A stretch of DNA of 64,000 nucleotides from Cephalotus follicularis (lineage: Eukaryota > Streptophyta > Magnoliopsida > Oxalidales > Cephalotaceae): NCBI GenBank assembly GCA_001972305.1, contig BDDD01000082.1:620001-684000 (forward strand), written 5' to 3'. A program made the translations under genes and the position numbers. Shown piece after piece: positions 56,253 to 64,000 of the stretch (position 1 is the stretch's first letter; each line of letters begins with the position of its first letter). The notes beneath the pieces are model-generated. The model saw only the letters and a list, made by a program, of their open reading frames with translations. It searched no databases and was not told where the DNA came from.

Positions 56253-57493
56253 ATAACAAAGGCACTGAAAGCGTCGATGTTTAACGCAAAGCATCGACGT
56301 GAATAACAAATAAACTAACGAAAGTGCACTAACAATGTCGTGAGCGTCGACGCTCTGTCACACAGCATCGACATTTACGCGAGCAGACTCGAATTTAAGC
56401 TATTTTACCAGAAACCTAAAGCATGCAAATCTATTTATCAACAAGGCAAAATAAAAACTAGAGAAAAGAAGTAATATTAAATTATGTGTAGGGCATCATA
56501 GATTATATTGAATAACTCTCTTACTTTAATGATCAAACCTTGGTAACCAACGGCAGCTAGGTTGATACGGAGTGTGACTATGATGACAAATCGTAGGAGT
56601 AGTCATACTAGGTCTATACAGAGTGTGGCAGCGACGACAAATTGTATGAGTAGTCATGCCAGGTCTATACAGAGTGTGTTCGGCATGACAAACCGTATGA
56701 GTATACTCCATTGACCGCGTTAAAAACTATTCATTCAAAAATTTTCTTATTCACCGATAAAGTGTTTGTGGATTTTAATCAGACAGACGAAGTGTGTGTG
56801 AAGGCAGAAAAATTGAACAACAAATCAAAGGTTCAAGGATTATTTTAATGGAGTTGAATCAATATAATCTAATGGATTGTTCTAACCCTAAAAACCTTGA
56901 AACATGATCTAGAGAACATTGCAATAAAACTAAAAACTAAAGAAGAAGAAGAAGAAGAAGAGGGCGGCTGGCAAAGCTTACACACTGTTATGGTCGGCCT
57001 CACAATGTTTTTATACTGTAAAACATTCATAAAAACAGAAGAAAATCTAACCTAATCGTTTAAGGAAATAATTACAATCTTAATAAAAAATCCAAAACTT
57101 TCAATCTTGCTATCTGGCATCGTAAGCGTTGACGCTTTTCCTTTGGGAGTCGACGGTTTGTTGCTTGGGCATTGATGCTTTGATGTTATGACGTGAACTC
57201 TTTCCGCACTTTAGTTGGCAAGCGTCGACTATAATGAGCAAGGCGTCGATGCTTAAAGTGTGTAATTCAGTTGCTAAACATATGTACCAAAGCGTTAATG
57301 CTTTTAAATTAACAGCTGGCGTTTTACGTCTATGCGTGGACGCTCATGTTGAAGCCGTCGTCGCTTTGTTCTATTTTCCACAGAAATTTTTCTTCAAGCT
57401 TTGATCTTCTTGTCTTCATTTCTTACAGATTTGACTAGTATTTATGCATTTTGATCCTTTTGTCCTTGTACCTGAAAATCAAATAAAGAAAAC
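56253..57493 (-). repeat. Athila LTR, right copy (5' LTR), truncated
   Basis: It matches 36145-37390 of the left LTR in the same orientation. Both ends are lost: on the left against the reversed LTR fragment, on the right at 57493 where the SIRE LTR begins. TCGA clusters lie at 56265-56375 and 57120-57365, and the 51-bp tandem repeat at 56555-56705. Confidence 0.75.
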
Positions 57494-57710
57494 TGTTGAC
57501 GATTCAGTCCTAATCCTTGTTTTGATGATAACATATTTGCATTTGACAAGTTTACTTGATGTGCAAGAAATTACAAAGTTCAATACCAAGGAAAACACTC
57601 ATCTGTAGAGAAGACATCGACCTTCAAGAAATAACATCGACGTCCATACAGAAAGACATCGATCCCTTTCAAGAAGACATCGACGTCTTTAAGTTACAAG
57701 ATCAAATTAC
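57494..57710 (+). repeat. 5' LTR fragment of SIRE element 2
   Basis: TGTTGACGATTCAG matches the LTR start at 2286. Only about 217 bp remain, including TCGA motifs at 57615-57695 of the acatcgacgtc class, before gag coding begins. Confidence 0.75.
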
Positions 57711-59277
57711 AATGAAGACATCGTCCTTCTTTATTCAAGCTCTTGACTCCAACCTATGGGACATCATTATTGACGGCCCGGAACTTCCTCACATCATCTC
57801 GCAAGAAGGTATCAAAACCCTCAAACCGAGAAGCTCATATACGGATGATGATCGAAAGAAGGTACAATTAAATGCTAAAGCAAAACATGTTATTATATGT
57901 GCCTTAAATTCAAATGAATTCAATAGAGTATCATCATGTGCTACCGCAAAAGAGATGTGGGATAGATTAGAGGTTACCTATGAAGGAACCAACCAAGTCA
58001 AGGATGCAAAAATAAATATGCTTGTAAGAGAATACGAAATGTTCTCTATGAAGGAAAACGAAAACATTTTCGGTATGTTTGTTAGATTTAAAACTATTAT
58101 TAATTCTTTACAATCTTTGAATAAATGCTACACTAATAGTGAGATGGTAAGAAAGATACTTAGGTGTCTACCAAAAAGTTGGATGCCTAAAGTTACGGCT
58201 ATAGAGGAAGCAAAAGACCTCAATACCTTGCCGCTTGAAGAACTTCTTGGATCACTCATGACACATGAAATGACCATCAAAAATCATGAGGATGATGAAG
58301 AACAAGATAAAAAGAAGAAGAAAGTCATTGCATTCGAGTCCTCTACAACGGACTCAAGTGAAGATGATAGTGACGATGAAATGGCATTAATCACAAGGAG
58401 ATTCACAAAGTACCTAGCAAAGAAAAAGTTTGGGAACAAACACTTCAAGAAGACTTTACCATCGAAATCTAAAACAAAGAAAGAAGAGATAATTTGTTTC
58501 GAATGAAACAAACCCAGACATTACAAGAGTGAATGTCCAAGATTGAAGAAAGCAAAAGACACTATCAAAATGAAGAAAGCTATGCTTGCTACTTGGTCGG
58601 ATAGTGATGAATCAAGTTCCGAAGAAGAAGAAGACCAAGAAGTAGCACAAATAGCAATGATGGTAATCAATGATAGTGATAAAGATGAAGATGAAGATGA
58701 AGATGAAGATGAGAATGAGGTAAGTGAACTTCTTGAACTACTTGAGAAATTTAGTTTAGAAAACACTTCTCTTAAAAAGACCATTAAAGCTCTTAATAGA
58801 GAAAATGCTAGTCTAAAACTTGATCTAGAATGTTTATCAAATAAATCCTTTGATGATAAGACTACTTCTTTAGAAAAAGAAAATGAAGCTCTAAAAGTTC
58901 AAATTGATTCTCTTAAAAAGACTTTTTCAAAATTTTCAAATAGTAGTGAAAAACTTGATAGACTCTTAGGTCTTCAAAGATGTGTTTTCAACAAGGCTGG
59001 CCTAGGTTATGATGAGATGAACAATGTTAAACATTTTCAAAAATATCTTGAAAAGAACGATAATGAAAAGATGTCATCTAGCATGACTTGTAATTATTGC
59101 AATAGACATGGCCACACTACACACACCTACTATCGCAAAAGAAATGACATGCACAAAAGAAATTTGTTATTGAAAAATAAATTGTTGAAATTAAGAACTA
59201 TATGGGTTCCTAAAGGAACATTTTTTACTAACCCCCTCGGACCCAAAGCAACTTGGGTACCAAAGTCTTCAACATAA
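57711..59277 (+). pseudogene. gag: SIRE element 2 gag, N-terminally truncated and joined to LTR
   Basis: The gag core is recognised from about 57715 (SFFIQALDSNLWDIIIDGPE, TAKEMWDRLEVTYEGTNQVK, RKILRCLPKSWMPKVTAI). Compared with the gag at 31023, the first 35-40 residues are missing, and the frame is open back into the LTR to 57556. A TGA at 58504-58506 replaces a zinc-knuckle Cys in CFE*NKPRHYKSEC. After it come an acidic stretch encoded by GATGAA repeats (58680-58715), a coiled-coil-like stretch and a second knuckle (CNYCNRHGHTTHTY, last ligand lost). It ends with VPKSST at 59277; pol follows in another frame. Confidence 0.85.
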
Positions 59278-62200
59278 ATTCTCTTGTTTTGTAGGTGTCA
59301 CCAAAGAGAAATCGTTGGTACCTCGATAGTGGATGTTCCAAGCACATGACAGGTAATAAACGCCTATTTATAACTTGGAAACCAAAAGACGGAGGAAACG
59401 TAACCTTTGGAGACAATACAAAAGGACAAATCGTTGGAACCGGCTCCATAGGTAATAAAGATATTTCTATTTCTAATGTATTGCATGTAAAAGGACTCAA
59501 ACACAATCACTTGAGCATAAGTCAATTATGTGAAAAGAATTGTAGAGTTATTTTCGAAAATACTTCATGTAGAGTTGTAGACAACAACTATAACGCTACT
59601 AAGTTTATTGGACAAAGAGAAGGCAATGTTTATGTTAATAATTTAAATGACCTTCAAAATCAAAATGTAAAATGCCTTGTCTCCTTAAATGAAGATAGTT
59701 GGACATGGCATAGAAGGCTTGGACATGTGAGTATGAGAACAGTTGCAAAAATTTTGAAACATGACCTAGTCAAAGGTCTTCCAAAATTGAGTTTTCAAAA
59801 AGATAAATTGTGTGATGCTTGCCAACAAGGTAAACAAATAAGAGAAAGTTTTAAACCTACAAACATTGTTGCAACTTCTAGGCCACTCGAACTACTCCAT
59901 ATGGACCTTTTTGGACCAATAAACACAAGAAGCTTAGGAGGTAAATCTTATGCCTGTGTTATTGTTGATGACTACACTAGGTACACATGGGTTTGTTTTT
60001 TAGCACACAAAAGTGAAACTTTTACAATCTTTGCCAATTTTTGTAAAATTGTTCAAAAGGAAAAAGGACTTTCAATTTTGAAAATTAGAAGTGACCATGG
60101 CAAAGAATTCGAAAATAATATTTTTGATGATTATTGCATTAAAAATGGTTTTAAACATGAATTTTCAACACCTAGGACTCCTCAACAAAATGGAGTTGTT
60201 GAGAGGAGAAATAGAACATTAGAAGAAATGACAAGAACAATGCTTTGCGAAAATGATTTACCAAAGTATTTTTGGGCCGAAGCCACAAACACCGCATGTT
60301 ATATTTTGAATAGAACATCAATAAGGCCTATTCTCAAAAAGACTCCATACAAGTTATGGAAGGAGAGAAAGCCTAACATTAGTTACTTTCGTGCCTTCAG
60401 ATGTAAATGCTTCATACACAACAATGGAAAAGATCAACTTGGTAAGTTTGACTCCAAAGCGAATGAAGGTATATTTCTTGGATACTCCCTCACTAGTAGA
60501 GCTTATAGATGTTTCAATAAACGTACTATACTTGTAGAAGAATCTATGCATATTGTATTTGATGAGCTACATGATTCTACTTCACATGTGCATGATAGTA
60601 TCGATTTTCATGAATCATCGGAGGACCTAGATGTAGAAGCTAAGGATAGTTATCAAAAAGAACTTATAGATAAGACTTAGAAGGTAGTTAGAGACCACCC
60701 ACATGAAGCTATCATTGGTGACATTCAACAAGGTATTAGAACTAGGTCTAGAGCAAACACTTGTAACTATGTTGCATTCCTTTCACACCTAGAACCCAAG
60801 AACTTTGTAGAAGCGGAAAAAGATGAAAATTGGATTGTAGATATGCAAGAAGAGCTAAACCAATTTGAAAGAAACAAAGTTTGGTTTTTAGTACCTAGAC
60901 CAAATGACCATTCGGTTATAGGAACTAAATGGGTTTTTAGAAACAAAATGGATGATCAAGGGATCATTATTAGAAACAAGGCTAGACTAGTTGCCCAAGG
61001 CTATTCACAAGAAGAAGGAATAGACTATGATGAGACATATGCACCGGTTGCTAGACTAGAATCCATTCGTTTGTTGCTTGCATTTGCTTGTTTTAATAAT
61101 TTTAAGTTATATCAAATGGATGTGAAAAGTGCCTTTTTAAATGGTTTTATAAAAGAAGAGGTATATGTTGAACAACCTCAAGGTTTTGAGGATCCTCACT
61201 TTCCAAATCACGTTTTTAAATTGAAGAAAGCTTTATATGGACTCAAACAAGCCCCTCGTGCTTGGTATGAGAGGTTGACAAAGTTTTTAATTGAAAATGA
61301 TTTTAAACGAGGTAATGTTGATATTACTCTTTTTACAAAATCTAAAGGTAATGACTTACTTATAGTTCAAATATATGTTGATGATATTATCTTTCGATCT
61401 ACTAATGACTCTTTATGCAAGGAATTTTCAAATACCATGAAATCTGAATTTGAAATGAGTCTAATGGGAGAGCTGAACTACTTTCTCGGACTACAAGTCA
61501 CACAAAACAAAGATGGGATCTTCATCAACCAAATAAAATATACAAAGGATATTCTCAAGAAGTTTGGGATGGAGAATGCTAAAACAAGCAAGACTCCTAT
61601 GAGCACCTTTACAAAGCTTGACAAGGATGAACAAGGTAAACATGTCGATCAAAAGCTTTATAGAAGTATGATAGGATCTTTATTGTACTTAACCGCAAGT
61701 AGACCCAATATTTTGTTTAGTGTGTGCTTGTGTGCCCGTTTTCAATCAAATCCAAAAGAATCCCATTTATTTGCTATGAAACGCATTTTTAAATATCTTG
61801 CATACACACCTATATTAGGCTTATGGTATTCCTGAGATTCTAATTTTGATTTACATTCTTACTCGGATGCCAACTTTGGTGGTTATAAAGTTGACCGCAA
61901 GAGCACTAGTGGCTCATGCCAATACCTAGGGAGCATGCTTGTCTCTTGGTTTATCAAGAAGCAAAATTCAGTAGCTTTATCCACCACTGAAGCTGAATAT
62001 ATTGTAGTAGGTAGTTGTTGTGCGCAAATTCTTTGGCAAAAGCAACAATTGGTTGATTATGGTATATGTGTTAAGGATGTATCTATTAAATGTGATAATA
62101 CTAGTAGTATTTGCCTAGCTAAGAACCCAGTTCATCATTCTAGGATAAAACACATTGACATTAGATATCACTTCTTAAGAGAACATGTAGAAAGTGGTGA

Positions 62201-62318
62201 CATTGTTTTAGAGTATATTCCCACCGAAAAACAAGTGGCGGATATTTTCACCAAACCCTTAGATGAAAATTCTTTTTCTAAGTTTACAAGAGAATTAGGT
62301 TTATGTGAGCTTGAATGA
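59278..62318 (+). pseudogene. pol: SIRE element 2 pol (protease, integrase, RT, RNase H)
   Basis: In order: protease (WYLDSGCSKHMTG near 59320), pre-integrase HHCC (WHRRLGHVS...CDACQQGKQ near 59710-59830), the integrase core with its three acidic residues (HMDLFGPI, IRSDHGKEFEN, PQQNGVVERRNRTL), reverse transcriptase (KARLVAQGYSQEEGIDYDET, KMDVKSAFLNG-type motif, YVDDIIF near 61375) and RNase H (SDANFGGYKVDRKSTSG, ALSTTEAEYI). All in one frame, broken only by a TAG at 60678-60680 and a TGA at 61833-61835. It ends at 62318 (LCELE). The frame differs from gag, as in SIRE elements where gag and pol are separated. Confidence 0.9.
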
Positions 62319-62907
62319 TGTTTATTATGTCTGAATGATTGTTTTAATTGAATGCATATTTGATGTGATGATTGATTTTTGGTTATTGTTTTGTTTTTGC
62401 TTGATTTTCTACTCTGTTTACAAAAACGTCGACTTCTTTTTTGGAAAATTCTATCCTTTACAAAAACACGTCCACTTCTTTTCTGCAAAAATTTATGACT
62501 TATGAAAATCACGTCGATCTCTTTTGAAAAACATCGATCTCTTTGTGTTTCCCTGAAACACGTCAACTTCGTTTCAAACGTGTCAATGCTTTTTCAAAAC
62601 ACATCGTTTTCTGGCTTATTTTTAAAGAACGCGTCGACTTCTTTTTAATCACGTCGACGTCTTTCACTTAGAAATCGACTTCTTCATAAAAACGTCGACC
62701 TTATGTTCATTTCTCACCTTACCCCCATTTCTGGACATTTCGAAAAAAATTTCTACTCTTTTTTTTTCTTTCAAAAATCATTCTATTTGATCGTAAACAA
62801 TCCTCTGAATCTTTCTCCAACTTCAAAATCTTTTTTCATCTCCTCAAATCCATCTGTTTTTATAACTCTCTGTGTTTATCCTTTGTGCTCACCAACTGTT
62901 TGTAAAA
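62319..62907 (+). other. Untranslated region between pol and extra ORF, with TCGA motifs
   Basis: It is non-coding. About twelve TCGA-type sites (acgtcgactt, cgtcgatctc, acgtcgacgtctttc) lie at 62425-62700. The matching region of SIRE element 1 is 1-471. It could hold the promoter or splice site for the extra frame; none can be proven. Confidence 0.7.
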
Positions 62908-64000
62908 ATGGTTAGGTCAAAACAAGCTGCCAAAAAGAAGGCTGCATCATCCTCTCAGCCGAAGAAATCTGCTAAAAGGCAGAGGCTTGAGATTAGAGAT
63001 CGTTCTCCTGACCCTGCTCTCCTATCGGATTCCGAATCCGAAGAGCAAGACCCTCTTAGAAATGTGGTTTTTGTTGATAAAAGGGTTATGGGAGGCAGGA
63101 ACATAGATTTAGACTTCTGTTCTTCTGAATTTTCATTTCTTTCTTGGTTAGATGACCTCCATCTTCTTCCTCTTGTACAAATCCAGGACCCTTTTTCATT
63201 AAATTGGTCAAGGAATTTTACATGAACCTTCGGATTGTTTCAAGCCCTAGTGAGGAATTTGCACTCTCCTCTTCGGTTAAAGGGCAGAGAATCTATCTAG
63301 ATGCTAGGATTCTAGCCTCTATTCTACACATTCCACATACCGGCTTATACATTTTTGAACATAAAAAATGGCCGGAGGTTGAGGGTTTTCACCCAAATCA
63401 TATTTTGTCACTTCTCTACCCAAATGATCCAAATATTCATCCCAACATGGCACTGACTACAAATAGATTATCAGTTGACCATAGGCTACTCCACCATCTC
63501 ATTGTATACCAATTTCTACTCACTGGTGGAGGGTATGCAAAGTTGTCTCGGATGCAATCTTTTCTCATGTGGTGCATCCTCTCCAAAATTTAATTCTGTT
63601 TTCCCCTTCTCATGCTCAAGACTATGGTAAGAGCATTCTCTCAAAAGAAATCTGTTCTACCCTTCGGATCAATCCTCACCAAAGTCTTCCAACATCACCA
63701 AATTCGGCTAGAAGGAGAAATTGCAACGAAATTGAAGAAAGAGGACACTTACAACAAGAGCACTATGAATCAGATGGGGTGGAAAAAGCAAGAAGGCATT
63801 TGGACTTATTGCCCCAAAGTTGATCAAGGGCCAAGGGTTGAAAGAATTGAAGAGCAAGAAGAGAACCCTCCTTGGGAAGCTCAAGAAGAAGCTGCACCAG
63901 CTCAGGCTCAAGCTCAAAGCTCCTCATCCACCACTGATTTTGACAGGGTGATGGAGTTTATGCGCTCTCAATTTGATTCTATGCAAGCTTTGCTTGAACA
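62908..64000 (+). pseudogene. SIRE extra (env-position) ORF, copy B, incomplete at window edge
   Basis: The start ATG 62908 (MVRSKQAAKKKAASSSQPKK) is followed by a basic stretch, SPDPALLSDSESEE, and the conserved part KRVMGGRNIDLDFCSSEF, WPEVEGFHPNHILSLLYPNDP, LTGGGYAKLSRMQSFLMW. A frameshift near 63195-63205 and a TAA at 63591-63593 break it; the frame after the TAA is open to the window end. It resembles the plant 'putative plant transposon protein' domain. It is the better of two copies for the N-terminus; copy A is better for the C-terminus. Confidence 0.75.

Larger units (their letters stand above)
35750..57493 (-). mobile_element. Athila-type Ty3/gypsy element, multiply interrupted
   Basis: Direct repeats at the two ends (about 35750-37468 and 56253-57493) enclose minus-strand coding pieces: protease, RT and RNase H (53599-55596) and integrase (42763-44033). 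Three solo LTRs, one of which carries a Tekay element, and a reversed LTR fragment interrupt it. The gag N-terminus and primer site are lost. The integrase wording (GPSPISFGNLYILLAVDYVSKW) and RT motif FMDDFSVHGSSF are typical of Athila. The exact left end is not resolved. Confidence 0.8.
57494..64000 (+). mobile_element. SIRE/Maximus-like Ty1/copia element 2
   Basis: An LTR fragment (57494 to about 57710) is fused to gag, followed by pol, an untranslated region with TCGA motifs, and the extra reading frame, which continues past the window edge. It is the most complete copia element here; all recognisable catalytic residues in pol are kept and only stops and frame changes damage it. The primer site and the start of gag are missing. 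Confidence 0.85.

Overview
This window looks like plant nuclear DNA, probably from a eudicot with a large, repeat-rich genome. It is almost entirely a nest of LTR retrotransposons. Every coding region I can recognise belongs to Ty1/copia (SIRE/Maximus-like and another copia) or Ty3/gypsy (Tat, Tekay-type chromovirus, Athila) elements. The exceptions are two captured fragments of a plant MAPKKK5-type kinase gene inside Mutator-like elements. I found no intact host gene, no tRNA or rRNA, and no uninterrupted autonomous element. Species cannot be told from the sequence.

Layout, left to right. 1-3503: 3' end of a SIRE-like copia element (+) with its extra downstream reading frame, polypurine tract and 3' LTR, inserted in the RNase H region of a minus-strand copia relic (3504-5085). 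5086-12360: a decayed Tat-lineage gypsy element (-) with one LTR. 12859-15066 and 15111-17300: two Mutator-like elements forming a 2.2-kb head-to-head inverted repeat, each carrying a piece of a MAPKKK5-like gene. 17701-18029 and 34775-35272: one gypsy gag relic (-) split by a solo LTR (18030-34774, TSD aaatg). That LTR was itself entered by a Tekay element (19046-28513, TSD gcttt) and by a gag-only copia element (29938-34463, TSD gcagg). About 35750-57493: one Athila element (-) that holds three solo LTRs (37646-39802, TSD cccta; 40324-42475, TSD tagaa; 44039-53593, TSD tttaa, itself containing a second Tekay at 46085-53200) and a reversed LTR fragment (55594-56252). 57494-64000: a second SIRE-like copia element (+), almost complete from gag through pol into the extra frame, with a collapsed 5' LTR.

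The most unusual signal is in non-coding DNA. Clusters of short palindromes centred on TCGA occur in the LTRs or 3' untranslated regions of nearly every retroelement family here, although these families are otherwise unrelated. The arm classes are AAAGACRTCGAYGTCTTT, AAGCGTCGACGCTT and CAGTCGACTG. The clusters are absent from the Tat element, the minus-strand copia relic and the Mutator-like elements. The arms differ between families while the symmetry is kept, which suggests a shared protein-binding or RNA-structure role rather than shared ancestry. This is inference and needs a genome-wide test.

Coordinates of LTR ends supported by target-site duplications were read base by base. Internal domain borders are approximate. 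No alignment, divergence or database search was run.
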